Positions 38,389 through 51,700 of a DNA stretch of 64,000 bases are shown piece by piece. Each line of letters opens with the position of its first letter. The stretch's first letter is position 1. Below the pieces are notes generated by a model, which saw only the letters and a list, made by a program, of their open reading frames with translations, had not been told where the DNA came from and did no database searches. A program made the position numbers and the translations under genes. This DNA comes from Rickettsia bellii RML369-C. GTDB lineage: Bacteria; Pseudomonadota; Alphaproteobacteria; Rickettsiales; Rickettsiaceae. The stretch spans positions 124,001 through 188,000 of the forward strand of contig NC_007940.1 in the NCBI RefSeq assembly GCF_000012385.1, given 5' to 3'.

Positions 38389-38805
38389 ATGAACAATATT
38401 GTAGAAAAAAGAATAGCTCTTATTGAGCCATATTTAGATTTTATTATTAAAAGCGAAGAATTATTGCGTGAAATTTATCCAAATGGCTTGGATAGGGATT
38501 TAATGATAGAATTTATTTTAGCTAAGAAACCTTATAAATCTTATGCTTATTATACTCTAATTCGTAGTTTATTTAAATCGCCATGCAATAAAATTATACT
38601 AATAATTGACAAACAATTGCTAAAATCTCTCTTGGGTTTATTCCGCTCTATTATCCTCGGTACGTTATCATATCTCAAGTTAATTAAAATTTTTATCTAT
38701 GATGAAAATGATTTCGTTCTAGATATAAAAGCCTTAAAAAGTAATGAAAATTACTTCTGGTCTTATAAAATCAATTACTTTAAAAAACTGATTAATGGGG
38801 AGTGA
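38389..38805 (+). CDS. Hypothetical protein, 138 residues
   Basis: Not recognised. It starts MNNIVEKRIALIEPYLDFIIKSEELLREIYPNG after an AAAGGA ribosome site about 10 bases upstream. The middle has one hydrophobic stretch (LLKSLLGLFRSIILGTLSYLKLIKIFI, residues 75-102) that could be a membrane or amphipathic helix. The C-terminus is lysine/asparagine-rich. The gene follows the candidate structured RNA by 40 bp, so it could be controlled by it. Repeats follow the stop codon. Expression is plausible but unproven. Confidence 0.55.
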   Translation: MNNIVEKRIALIEPYLDFIIKSEELLREIYPNGLDRDLMIEFILAKKPYKSYAYYTLIRSLFKSPCNKIILIIDKQLLKSLLGLFRSIILGTLSYLKLIKIFIYDENDFVLDIKALKSNENYFWSYKINYFKKLINGE

Positions 38806-38819
38806 TTAGTTTTGTCTAT

Positions 38820-39030
38820 GCGGGAATGACATAAAATAAAAATTGTCCGGTACTATAGTCACTTCGTGGCTTATCCACAGGGTCCAGAAATACAACTAAA
38901 AATATCAATAATATTGATATTTTTAACTGGATCCCGCTACAAGCACGCAGGATGACAACTGGAAAACTGATCGACGCAACAAAGCCTTTACGAGATGACA
39001 AGATTGAGTTGATCCACGCAGGCAATGCAA
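38820..39030. repeat. Mosaic of C, MITE-like and B-type repeat pieces
   Basis: CGGGAATGACAT (end of C type), then ATTGTCCGGTACTAT (right end of the MITE-like element, about 38842-38856), then a B-type copy (38858-38956). No gene is present. Confidence 0.65.
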
Positions 39031-39045
39031 AAAATAAAGTGATGT

Positions 39046-39654
39046 TTATTTATAACTTATAAATCCCAGAGAATTCAGGGAGTTTACTGTTTCAAATAAT
39101 GGCAGTCCCATAACATTTGAATAAGAGCCGGAAATAAATGAAATGAAAGCTTCGGCATAACCAGAGATTTTACATCCACCAGCTTTATCAATCCCCTCAT
39201 CTAGCGAGCAATAAAAATTTAGCTCTTCTTCGCTTAATCTTTTAAACTTCAGGACTGTTTGAACTATTTTCTGCCTAGTGACCAATTGATCTTTATCTTT
39301 TTTGATAATACATAAACCGGTATAAACACGATGACGACGTCCGGATAATATATTCAGACAATATCTTACTTCTTCAGCACTACTTGCTTTTGGCAATATT
39401 CTTCTTCCAAGTGCCGTTACAGTATCTGCTGCTATGATAATAGCAGAATCTTCTATTTGAGAGGCAATTTTTGTAGCTTTTTCGTAAGCAAGCCTTGTAG
39501 CTAAGTGATTTGGTGATTCACGTAGATTAGGCGTTTCGTCTATATCTGCTGGAATAATTTGTGCAGGTGTAATTTTAATTCTTTTAAGAAGCTCAACCCT
39601 TGCAGGTGACTGTGATGCTAGTATTATAGGTAGGTTTTTTGATCGATATTGCAT
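39046..39654 (-). CDS. maf: Maf-like nucleoside triphosphate pyrophosphatase
   Basis: House-cleaning pyrophosphatase that hydrolyses non-canonical or pyrimidine nucleoside triphosphates. Maf signatures: [15 protein letters not shown] near the N-terminus, VLGDETVxxG-equivalent [20 protein letters not shown], and [48 protein letters not shown] matches the C-terminal substrate region. 202 residues. It starts 2 bp after the infA stop, so the two are co-transcribed on the minus strand. Substrate preference (YhdE versus YceF type) cannot be set from sequence here. Confidence 0.93.
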
Positions 39655-39656
39655 GC

Positions 39657-39878
39657 TTAAGATTGGTGACGAAGAATTACACGTCCCTTAGTTAAATCGT
39701 AAGGGGTCATTTCTACTGTAACTTTATCACCCAATAATATTCTAATACGATTTTTACGCATTCTACCAGCGGTGTGAGCAATAATTACATGACCATTTTC
39801 CAACTTCACTCTAAAAGTAGCGTTAGGTGCAAGCTCAATTACTGTACCCGTAAACTGAATGAGATCGTCTTTTGACAT
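39657..39878 (-). CDS. infA: Translation initiation factor IF-1
   Basis: S1/OB-fold protein that binds the 30S A site during initiation. The family core [63 protein letters not shown] is complete. 73 residues is normal. Located between tRNA-Pro and maf, reading towards maf with only 2 bases between the genes. The 17-base gap to the tRNA 3' end suggests that the tRNA and infA may share a transcript. Confidence 0.97.
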
Positions 39879-39895
39879 TAATTTATATTTATAAA

Positions 39896-39972
<77 letters not shown>

Positions 39973-40634
39973 AGAGTTAATTTCCTATATTATATACTCC
40001 ATTATTTGCAACAAATCAATTTGTTTATTCAAAAATATGTAAATATTAGCTTATTTAACAATAAAAGCAGTAATTACTAACTTATCCACTTGATACCATA
40101 CTGAGTATATATTAACCCATCTTAATAAAATTTTAACTATGGTTAAAATTAATTATATTTAAGCAAAAAAATTAAATTTTATTTAGGTTTTACGAAGTTA
40201 TTACAAAAAATCTACAAAATTTAATTTTCTTTAATAAACAAAAAACAATTCTAAGTTGTTAATTAATTCTATAATTTTCTTTTAAATTCTAGCTTTATTC
40301 ATATTTTTATTATATATAATCAACATTTTTCAATTAGAAGCAGTGTGTTGTTTATAGAACAAATTTATGTACCAGAAAAATTTTATTGTTTTAACAATTA
40401 TTAATTATTTCTTCTATTCCTTTTTTATTATTAATATTAATTAAAATACAGAGTAAAAATATTAATTTTATTATTAACCATTTTTAAGGTTAAACATAAC
40501 GAAAATATTAATATTTTTATATTACCCTTTGCACGAAGTAGTTACCAATCTTCACGCAATACAGAACAATATTTGCTGAGAAAATACAGATCTCAAATTT
40601 TAATTTTAAGATTAAGCAAACTTTAGGAGACGTT
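39973..40634 (+). promoter_or_regulatory. Long AT-rich leader of the Sca autotransporter gene
   Basis: A 662-bp region without coding potential, no RPE, and far richer in A and T than the flanking genes. It has a small inverted repeat ATTTTAACTATGGTTAAAAT near 40132 and ends in a good ribosome site (TTTAGGAGACGTT then ATG). A long 5' leader is likely; promoter boxes cannot be placed with confidence. Confidence 0.4.
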
Positions 40635-41699
40635 ATGTCAAGTCAAAAAAATAACATAAAGGATTTCGTAAAAAAGGCACTAGTTAGTACTTCTATGGCT
40701 GCAACAATGCTTACAGCAGAAAGTGCTTTCGGTACATCAACGTTAATAAATCGAAATGTGATAGGAAGTAGTGCAGATTTAAACAGCGGGGCGGGACTTG
40801 ATGCAGGAACACCACTTCTCCCTGGTCAAATGCTTACAGTTCCAATACAGTCCAACATCAATGTTAACACGCCCACGGTTAACGGAACATATCTAAGTGC
40901 TTCAGGTACTGTTATGACCTTTACAAATCCTAATACAACAATTGATGCTATTCAAAGCTCAAATGGTAACCCGAACGCATTAAGTATGGTTATAACGCCA
41001 GGAGTACATGTTACCCTGACAGGTGTAGGATATCCCGCTGATCCAGATGCAAAAGATGCTTCCGGTAACTCAAATCCTTTTGCTGGTACTGCAACTAATC
41101 AAAGTGATATCGCAAGTATAGATTTCCAAAACAGTAATGGAATAATCGAAATGAATGCCAAAACTTCTGGCTTAATGGATTTTGCTACTGGCACTACACC
41201 TACTATTATTGCTAATGCTGCGGATGCTACTACAATAATCGGGGCTGGCACTATTATACAGGTAAAAAACCAATCTTGGACTACCATGGGAACAATTGAT
41301 ATTGGTCAAAATTCACAATATAAATATATTAACAACTTAGATAATAATGTTAATGTATATCCAACCGGGCAAACTTTTATATTTCGAGGTCCAACTTCTG
41401 TAGTTGATTTTAGTAATGAAAGCAATTTAAGCGATGCATTTGTATCCGATAAACCTATAGCACCTATCACTGATAACAGTGGAGCAATAACAGACAGCTA
41501 TGGGACAGCAGCCTTTCACGTTTCTACCTCAGAAACAACTATTGCTGTAAATATCGGACTTAGCAATAAGCAAAGACTAAATACTTTTATTACTGATGGT
41601 AAGAATATAACAACCATTACTGGTAATATTTTTGCTCAAAATATTCAAATTGCTCAAAACCCTTCAGGGGTAGATCCCGATACTACACAGCTTATTTAG
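40635..41699 (+). pseudogene. Sca-family autotransporter, fragment 1 (signal peptide and passenger start)
   Basis: First piece of an 11,070-bp gene (40635-51704) for a rickettsial surface autotransporter related to OmpB/Sca3. It begins MSSQKNNIKDFVKKALVSTS, with an extended signal peptide probably cleaved after AESAFG (near residue 33), followed by a Thr/Asn/Gly-rich beta-solenoid passenger. The ribosome site AGGAG lies 6 bases before ATG. The frame stops at TAG (41697-41699) but the same frame continues open after it (QTPIDTGAGGLVQFN...), so this is a single nonsense mutation. Without the downstream barrel, this fragment would only be a secreted 354-residue peptide. Confidence 0.85.
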
Positions 41700-41786
41700 C
41701 AAACACCGATTGATACCGGAGCAGGTGGATTAGTACAATTTAATAGCAATAGTATTTCAGAATTCCAAGCAGCTATAACCTCTAAT

Positions 41787-43013
41787 ATGGATTTTAATGG
41801 AACGGGTGCAACAGCAATAATAGATTCCGAAGTTAATATAACGGGTAATATAATTAATTCCGTAGCAGGAGGAACTCAGAACTTGAATTTCGTTGGAGAT
41901 AATACAGTTACCGGTAGCGTAGGGGGAAATGCTACAGGAAGTAATCCTATTTATGCGTTAAATATTCAAGGTAATAATAATACACTAGTTGATCTTCAGG
42001 GAGATGTAACTGTTGAAAATTTTAATTTTACTAGTGATGGTATGGCTGATGTAGGCGGAACATTAACTGCTATATCAGGAGTAAATTTTAATAACCAAAA
42101 AGGAACACTTATATTTGATGGGACAGGAGGATCTTATGTTTTTTCAAGCCCTGTTATTAGCCAATCAGCTGGTGTAATAACAGTAGCTACCAATCTTACA
42201 GTAACTGATCCTAGTATTGCTGACATTGGAGTTACTCAAATAGGATCAACAACGCTTCCTGGAGCACTTACTTACAAAATTAATCAACCAAATCTTACTC
42301 TTTTGGCAAATGGTAGTGAACTTACTTTTGCTCAAACTAAGTCTAGTCTAACTTTTGCTGCTCCTACTCAACAAACTATAGCCTTTAGTGGTAGTATAGA
42401 TGGTTTTACTGATGGTACTAGTAACATGGTCTTAAATGGTACTCAACCTTTAACTATTAAAGGAACTACCAATGATAAAACTATAGGGGCTACTAATAAA
42501 TTAAATAATTTAAATGTTATAGGAAATGTTACAGCTTCAGGTGGAGCAAATCTAATTAATATTGGTGGCTTTAAATCTCTTACTATCGCCGGGAATAGTA
42601 ATCTTACAGATCAGGGTGTTACCTCAGCAAATATTGCTTCTATAATTATTGGTGATAGTAGTGGTGCTTCAGGCTATATACTTACTCCAACAGCAAATTT
42701 TAACCTTGCTTCAGACGGTCTGAAATTTGGTAATACCGGTTCTCTATTAACTATTCAAAGTAATGGTGATGTAACAGCCAATTTAAATGGAGATTTAGAT
42801 CCAGGCATCTCAGGCGGTGGTGCAATTTCATTAAATTCAACTGGTGGCACTTTAACAATAACAAATGCAAATAATTTAGGTATAGCAGGCTCTGGCAATC
42901 TTTTAAACACTATGGAATTTAAAGGGACAGGTAATATTACTGTAAATCCAACTATTAATACTGCAAATCCTATTACTACACTTTTAAATGATACTCGGAA
43001 ATGTCAATACTAG
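41787..43013 (+). pseudogene. Sca-family autotransporter, fragment 2 (passenger)
   Basis: Same frame as fragment 1, separated from it only by the TAG at 41697. The open stretch is 41700-43013 and the first ATG is 41787. Passenger repeats of the OmpB type: VNFNNQKGTLIFDGTGGSY, VITVATNLTVTDPSIADIGVTQIGSTTLPGALTYKINQPNLTLLANGSELTF. Near 42985-43000 a frameshift occurs: this frame ends LLNDTRKCQY while the neighbouring frame continues LGNVNTSINFVAATNLTVN. There is no signal peptide of its own, so no export is expected from this piece. Confidence 0.85.
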
Positions 43014-44910
43014 TATTAATTTTGTTGCTGCAACTAATCTCACAGTAAATAATGTTACTGGTCAAATGGATCTTGCTGGACAGGCAGGTGAGATAGATGT
43101 TAATGCTGATGCAACAGTAGGAAATATTATAAGCAGCAATGGTGTAGTTGGAGCAGCTATTTTAGGAAATAATGTAAAGACTGGTGACATTATTAACGTT
43201 GGTACAGTTAATTTTAACGGGGCTGGGACAAGTAACTCTATTCAGAACGCATTAGCAGTTAATTTTCAAGCAGCAGGTCAAGTTACTTTAACTAATGCTT
43301 CTAGTGCCGGAACTTTTACGATTGCTCAAAGTGGGACAGTAGTTAATGCTGCTAATGGGGTTCAAGGTGACGTTGCGGCAGGTGACGGCAATTTTAACTC
43401 TAGTCTCATTACCGGTAATGCAACTGTTGGGGGAGGAACAATCACAAGTAATATAAGCGGTACTGCTACCTATACAGGTGCAGGAACTATTACTGCTACA
43501 ACTATTGGCGGTCAGACTGACTTTGATGGAAATGAGGGTATATTAAATATTAATGACACTGGGACAGTAGGCATTGTTACAAGTAGTAATCCTACTGCCC
43601 AAGCTGGAACAGTTAATTTTTTAGGAGGAGCAACAACCACAGCAATTACAAATGTTACAGCGGTTAATTTTAATGGTGCTGGCACAGTTAAAATAACTTC
43701 TCCATCTGGTCCAAGCACTTTTACAGTCAATAATGCAGATGCACAAGTTAATACAGCTGCATCGCCTGCTGCTCTTACCGGTACAGTCGCTGCTGGAGAT
43801 GGAGCAGTGTTTGCTACTATTACAGGAAATGCTTCTGTTAATGCCGGTTCAATAACTGGTAGTATAAGCAAGGATGCAACTATTACCGCTACTGGACAAA
43901 TTACTGGTAATGTTGATGGTAATGCAACTGTAAACTCTGGTCAGCTTACAGGTAATACTGGCGGTAATGCAAGCGTAGGTGTAAATGGACAAATTACCGG
44001 TAATATAGGAGGTACTGCTACAACTATTGGCGGTCAGACTGACTTAGCAGGATTTGCTGGTGTATTAAATGTTAATGCAAATGGAACAGTAGAAAATGTT
44101 ATAAGCAGTAATGGTGTAGTTGGAGAAGCTATGTTAGGGGATAGTGTAACAACTGGTGACATTATTAACGTTGCTACTGTTAATTTTGCAGGAGCTGGAA
44201 CAATTAATTCTATTCAGAACGCAGGAGCAGTTAATTTTAATGGACCTGGTCTAGTTACTTTGACTAATGCTTCTAGTGCCGGAACTTTTACTATTGTTCA
44301 AGATGGAACAGTTGTTAATGATAGTAACGGAGTTACTGGTAATGTAGTTGCAGGTGATGGTCAATTTAATTCTAATATTGATGGAAGTGCTTCTGTTAAT
44401 GATGGAACAATAACGGGTGGTATAAGCCAAAATGCAACTATTACAGGTGATGGACAAATTAATGGTAGTGTTGGCGGTAATGCAGATGTAAATGCTGGTC
44501 AGCTTACAGGTGATGTAACTGGTAATACAACTGTAACTACAGGACAAATGACTGGTAACACTGGCGGTACTTTATCTTTAGGTGCAGGACATGTTGCCGG
44601 TAATGTCGGTAATAGTGTCACGTTTACAGCTGCAGGAGGAGCTCTTGATACTACTACTGTTGGTGGAGAAATTGATTTTGCGGGTAATAATAGTACAGTT
44701 ACTGTTGCTGATACTGGTAGCTTAACAAGTGTTACAAGTAGTACAACTACCGCAGGTAATGTAGGATTTGCAGCTGAGGCCAATGTTACAGGTGTTATAA
44801 ATAATATTTCGACAATAGTTATAGAGGGTGCAACAGGTAAAACAGTAACTTTTGGTGATGATATATCGGTAACCTCTCTTGGATTTACTAACGGGGAACA
44901 GCTGATTTAA
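42988..44910 (+). pseudogene. Sca-family autotransporter, fragment 3 (passenger with 972-bp duplication)
   Basis: Continuation of the passenger in the next frame, from LGNVNTSINFVAATNLTV. It holds two homologous units about 972 bp apart: GQAGEIDVNADATVGNIISSNGVVG... near 43080 and GFAGVLNVNANGTVENVISSNGVVG... near 44050, both with TLTNASSAGTFTI and GDG repeats. Short glycine-rich repeats (ITGNIGGTATTIGGQTD) follow. At 44891-44910 a second frameshift in ACGGGGAACA makes this frame stop (TNGEQLI), while the correct reading GTADLKGSLTTTNDVEFNGTG continues in the frame of fragment 4. Confidence 0.85.
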
Positions 44911-45758
44911 AAGGATCGCTTACCACTACTAACGATGTAGAATTCAATGGCACCGGTGGTATTTTACAGTTTTCAGGAACAAATCCAGCCGGCTATTCAT
45001 TTAATAGTGCAGTTACAAATGGTCAGAATGGAACATTAAATGTTTATACTAATTTAACATCTACTGATGCATCTATCGGAAAGATAAAAACAATTAACAT
45101 AGGTCAGCTAGGCACACCGAATGCTCTTAATATACTAGTTAACCAACCAGCATTAAGTTTACTTGCGGCAAGTGGATCTATTAGTTTCAACGATCCGGGT
45201 TCAACATTAAACATACTACCAGGACAAGCACAAGTTATAACTTTTGGCGGTAATTTAGATGGCACTACAGGAACAGGTGGCGGTATTTTAGACTTTGATG
45301 CAACTAATGGCGATTTAACGTTACAAGGTGCAACAGGTAATGAAACTGTAGGGGAGACTAATCAGTTAAAAGCTATAAATCTTGTCGGAGCTAATACTAT
45401 TACATTACTTGGTGGAGCTAATCAACTAAGCTTTAAAAACGGTGCAGCTGCTCTAACTATTGGAGGAGGTACAACATTTGCTGATCAAAGTACTACTTCA
45501 TCTGATATTGGATCAATAACTATAGGAACTGCCGCAACTGCTGGTACTTATATACTTGATGCAGTAAATAACAACTTTACTCTTACAGCTGGTTTAACTT
45601 TTGGTAATGCAAACTCTGTATTACAGTTACAAACTAGTATTGGAAATAATGGCAATAGTTTAATTACTCTAGGTGGTGATATTAATCCTGGGGCAGCAAG
45701 TACTGGTAAAATTGGAATAAGCACAATTAATGCTGGTGCGACTTTAACTATTAATGGT

Positions 45759-48700
45759 GTGTATAATGTTGGTATTGCTGCAGGTAATACAGTACAGTCA
45801 ATAAACTTTAATGGAGCTGGTTCAATAATAATGACCGATCCGATACTTAATCCAACTGCACCTATTACTACAAGTGTAGCGGCACTACAACTTGGAACAG
45901 TTGGGGTTGGAGTTAATTATACTGGACCTACTAATTTAACAGTAAATAGTATTGCTGGAACAACTGATTTTGCAGGTCAAGCAGGTGCATTAATTCTTAC
46001 AGACGGAGGTAGCTTAGCAACAGTTATGAGTAGCAAAGCAACAGCAGGTCTTTTAGCTATAGCAGGAAGCGGGACAATTACAGGAACTGTAAATAATATT
46101 AATCAAATACAAGTTAACGGAATAGGCGGTACAACAGCAGAGTTCCAACAAAATGTTTCAGTTGCCTCAGTATTATTTGGTAATGGCGGAACAGCCGATT
46201 TTAAAGGATCTCTTAACACTGATCCTACTGGTAATATTAATTTTGGTACTAACCCTAACGGCGGTATTTTACAGTTTTCAGGAACAAATCCAAACGGCTA
46301 CGAGCTTAGTAGCGTAATTGAAAATGGTGGGAACGGAACATTAAACGTTTTTACTAACTTAACAGCTATTGAACCATCAATTGGAACAATTAAAACAATC
46401 GTTATCGGTCAAACAAGTGCACCTAACACACTGACTGTAGATGTAACAAAAGGGTTATTAAATTTACTACAATCACCAGGTAGCACTGTTACCTTTAATA
46501 ATGCTGCTTCTAAACTCGCTTTAACTACTAGTATTGATCAACAAGTTACTTTTAATAATAGCTTCCCTGGTATAGCAGGTGGTGGCGGTATCGTTGTTTT
46601 AGATAGCCAAAACGGTGCTATACTTGAGATCCAAAGTTTTAGTGGTACTCAAACGCTTGGAACAAGTGCTGCACCTTTAGATCAAATATATGTTACTGGT
46701 AACGTCGGAGTTATAGGAACTTCCACTAATAAACTTGATGTACGTAATGTAAAAAATCTTACTATTGCCGCTGGCGGAATATTTGCAGATGCATCTCCAA
46801 ATATTACTTCTGCTTTAATTCCACAAATTTTTATCGGTGATCCTAGCGGTCCTGGTGTCTATGCACTTGACGCAGTAAATGGTAATTTCCCATTTGCTGC
46901 ACCCGGTTTAGCATTTAAAAATGACTCATCAGTTTTAAAATTAATGACTAGTGCAGCAACTGGTATTACTAGTACTATACAATTAACAGGTGACATAACA
47001 CCTCCTAATCCTAACACTGCTATAGTTGAAATAAATGCTAAAAATGCCGGGTCTACATTAGTAATAGATGGTACTAGTAATGGTTACTCAATCGGAACAT
47101 TAGCTCTTCCTATGAGTAAGATAAAATTCACTGGGGATGGAACAATAGAAGTAACAGCTATTAGCACTCCGGCTATAGAAGTATCGGTTTCAAAACTTGC
47201 TATAGCGGAAGTGGATTCGGATGTGTTCTTTACTGGTCCAGCTACTCTTGCTGGCGTTCAAATTAATGGTGATATAGATTTCCAAGGTAATGCTGCAAAT
47301 GTAGTACTTGCTTCTGATACAGCAAATAATTTACCGGCTCTTATTAGCGGTAATATAGCAAGCACCGGCACGCAAAACGGTACTATAGAATTTATGGATG
47401 ATGGTACTATAGGCACAGTAGATAGTAACGGAGTTTCAACAAACACGATTACGAACATTGCAATGTTAAAAGCTGGTGCGGATAATAGTACTGTTACAAT
47501 TAACTCCGGCGGTGATATGTCAATTGGTGAAATCCAAGGAACTGGTACTGGTAATATATACTTTACTCAAACCAATCCTGCAATAACAGCAAATATTAAC
47601 TCAACTGGCGGCTCACCTGTCAATTTCTTCTTTAATAATGGCGGTAGTATTTCTGGTGATACTATAGGTAGTGAAAATAACCCAATTGGAAATATAACAA
47701 TTCTAGATGGCACATTAAAGCTTGGAACATCCGATAATTCTGTTATTACATTTCGTAATGTGTATTTAGGACCAAAGGCAATAATTAACTTTGATACAAA
47801 CAAATTAAATGATACCGGTGCTTTTATATTGAATTATGCTGGTACTGTTCCAAACGCATTTGGTATTTTTGCTGAGACTCCGATTGAAGGTGGGGTAAAG
47901 TTTGATGGGGATGCTCCTACAGTTACTAGTGGTACTTATGGTTCAGTAGATAGTCCACTTGGGGTGATTCAAATAGATGGTGGTGACGTAACTTTTAATA
48001 CCGAGGTATATGTAACAAATCTTAATTTTACTACTACTAATGCTGTTACCACTACTTTTAATAATGATAGCCAAATCGGTGGAGTTATTACGACCGGTAA
48101 CGGAATACATACTATAGCTCTAGCAGGTAATACAACTATCGGTAATTCTGATATCGGAGGTCCGTCTAATACTCTGAAGACTATTCAGTTTATAAAAGAT
48201 GTCACATTTACCGATAACAGCCCAACAAGCGTTTGTTCAACTGTTACCTCTAATGCACCTAATCAAGGTACTATAGTCTTTACTGCCGATAACGGCTTTA
48301 CCGATGATTTAGGGGATAGCACCAACAGTCTTAAAACTGTACAATTTAGTAGTGTTGAGGGTACAGTTAAAGGGGATACCTATTCTGAAAATGTTAGTAT
48401 AGATTCAGGTAAATCGGCAATTTTCAGCGGTTATAATAGCAGAAGCACAAGCGTGCCTTCCTCAACAGTTGGGGGGGTTACAGTTCCAAGATCAACACCA
48501 CAATTTAATTATCAAACGGTAGTTTCTTCTAGTGATTTCCAAGGTACTGATAATACTACCTCTGCCAAGTTTACTAATGCTGCATTAGTACAAGCACCGA
48601 TTAATAATGGTAATCTAACATTCGAAGATGATGTATGGTTACAAAAACCTGTAACAAATGTTAACACTATTACTTTTGCATCGCAGAAAAACGCATTGAT

Positions 48701-51700
48701 AAGTGCAGGTATAGGAGCAAATAATATAGTTGCTGATCAAACAACTATGGTGTTTGTTGGTGATAATGCAACTATTCCGGCACAAGGTAATATAACAGGA
48801 AGCAACGTTACGTTTGATCTTGGTAATAATACAGTTGTATATGATGGGACTGCTACTCCTACCGGTAATCTGGTGTTTAATGTCTTATATGATACAACTA
48901 ATGCAGGGAAAACAGCAAATACTAATAGTGGTAATATAGTTTTAGCAAATGGTGCTGTACTTGATTTATCAAAGGTAGACTCAATTCAAGTTGTTCTAAC
49001 TGCTCAGAATAACCCAAATGGTATAAGACTCGGAAGTGCTTATCCTTTAGTCAGCTCAAAAGGTGGTAGTATAATACCAGGTGCTGCAGCAAAATTACCT
49101 TTCAATGTTATAGCTAATGAGAAGAACTTTGTCAGATGGGTTATAAATGATGATTCGTTCATACTTTATACAGCAACAGCAGATATAATACCTACAATTT
49201 CAAGACCTTCAATTGCAATACATAGAATAATTCACAGTAATCCAAATATAATTATACCTGATATAGATATTATAAACCCAGTCATTGGCGGATTCACTCC
49301 TGCAACTCCGGGTACAGGTAGCGTAACAGGTGGCGTATTTACTCCAGTTGATCCAAATATCCCAGGTAATAATGTTGTTGTAACTGGTAACAACCCAGTA
49401 ATTGTTAATGGTGGCAATACACCATCAATAGGTAGCGGTGGCAATACTCCTAACGGTCCAGTTACAGGCGGGTCTGTGATTGGCGGCGTATATACTCCAA
49501 GCAACCCAAGTAATAGCGTAGTGCCTAGCGGTCCTGGTACTGGTGGAAGCACTCCATCAATAGGTAGTGGTGGTAATACTCCTAACGGTCCAGTTACAGG
49601 TTGGTCCGTGATTGGTGGTGTATATACTCCAAGCAATCCGAGTAATAGCGTAGTGCCTAGCGGTCCTGGTACTGGTGGAAGTACGCCATCAATAGGCTCA
49701 GGCGGAAATACGCCGTCAATTGTATCAGGTGGCAACACTCCATCAATTAGAACAGGAGGAAATACACCATCAATAGGTAGCGGTGGTAATACTCCTAACG
49801 GTCCAGTTACAGGCGGGTCTGTGATTGGTGGTGTATATACTCCAAGCAACCCAAGTAATAGCGTAGTGCCTAGCGGTCCGGGTACCGGTGGAAGTACGCC
49901 ATCAATCGGCTCAGGCGGAAATACGCCGTCGATAGGGACAGGTGGAAGTACAGGAAATAACCCATACACTCCATTAGTAGGAACAGGAGGAAATACAGGT
50001 AACAGCCCAAGCAATTACAACCCATCAGTAGGAACAGGTGGTAATACCGGTAATAGTCCAAGCAATTACAATCCATCCGTTGGAGCTGGAGGAAATACCG
50101 GTAACAGCCCAAGCAACTATAACCCATCAGTAGGAACAGGTGGCAATACAGGCAATAGCCCAAGCAATTACAACCCATCAGTAGGAACTGGAGGAAATAC
50201 TGGCAACAGCCCAAGTAACTACAACCCATCCATTGGAACAGGTGGTAATACCGGCAACAACCCAAGCAATTACAACCCATCAGTAGGAACTGGTGGCAAT
50301 ACAGGCAATAGTCCAAGCAACTATAACCCTGCATCTGGTGGTAATGTAGGTGCTACAGGTAATAATGCGTATGGTGGTAATACCGGCAACAGCCCAAGCA
50401 ACTACAACTATAACTCATCGGCTGGTTCAAATGGTGGAGTAAGTAACACTGGCAGCAGTCCGAACGGCTACAAATCATCTACTGGTTCAAGCTATAATGG
50501 TTCAGCAACAAATGGTGCAGTTAGTGTTGTTCCTGCTAACAATGCAAGCGGAAGCACTTACCAACCTTCAAATAATAATGGTTCTGCTTCGGATATATCT
50601 GCTATTGGTAGCAGCAGAGATAACCAAGTAGGTGCAGGTGGTAGCGGTAATGGAGGAAGTTCAAATAGCGGAATAAGTCGTTCTAATGCTAATGATGGTT
50701 TTAATGCTGCTAAAGATAATGCGAGCATGGGTAATCAAGAAATCAATAAAAGAATGGAGGCTGTTAAAAATGCAGACGGTACTAGCCCTGATGCAGAAGA
50801 AGCTGATTCACGTAAACGTGGTGCAGCAGTCGGAGGCGGTGATTGCGATGATTATAATACCGGTAATGTTTATGGTGTATGGATAAGTCCATATTACGGA
50901 AAAGCAGTGCAGAAAGCTCTAAGTGATGGGTTTAGCGGTTATACAGCTAAATCTGAGGGTGGATCAGTCGGTGTTGATACTGTTATAAATGATAATATAG
51001 TCCTTGGTGCTGCTTATACTAGAATCGATACGAAATTACGTTATAAAGATTCAAAATCTGGTAATGTTACAAAAGTCGAAACTAATATGGGTTCTGTATA
51101 CGGATTATACAATTTTGCAGATAATCTATTTATAGAGGGTATAACCACCTATTCACGTAGTAGAATTAAGACTAATGAGTTACGTGGTACTGTAGATGGT
51201 ACTGAGAATGCGTATGGTAAATACAACTCAACTTCTTATAGTGCTCAAGTAGTAGGAGGTTATAACTACTTATGGAAAGATAGTTCTCTTGCACCAATGG
51301 CAGGTCTAAGATTCACTAGAATTAAAGATTCCGGATATCAAGAGCAGGGTACTACTTTCCAAAACTTAACTATTAAGAAGCGTCAATATAATAAGGTTGA
51401 GGGTATACTTGGTGCTGAAATTAAGACGACATTCTATAAGGATGATTTCATAATTAGACCACAAGCCCATGCGTTTATTAATTACGACTTTAGTGGTAAA
51501 ACACCGGCAATCGTTGCAGAGCTTAATGGTATTAACGAGCCATTACCAGTACAAACACCTAAGGCTACTAAAATGTTATATGATCTAGGAGCAGGTGTAG
51601 TAGTTAAGAAAGGTAATATGGAGTATGGAGTACATTATGGTCTTAACTTTGCTAAAAAATACCATGCACAAAGTGGTACTTTAAGACTTAAACTAAACTT

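Noticed and set aside
49232..50014. Long minus-strand ORF (260 codons) within the autotransporter linker
   Set aside because: It is the reverse shadow of a GC-richer tandem repeat; its proline/leucine pattern comes from the sense repeat and it has no ribosome site.
49977..50410. Regular 51-bp repeats that might suggest a CRISPR array
   Set aside because: The repeats are in frame, code for a 17-residue unit and have no unique spacers.
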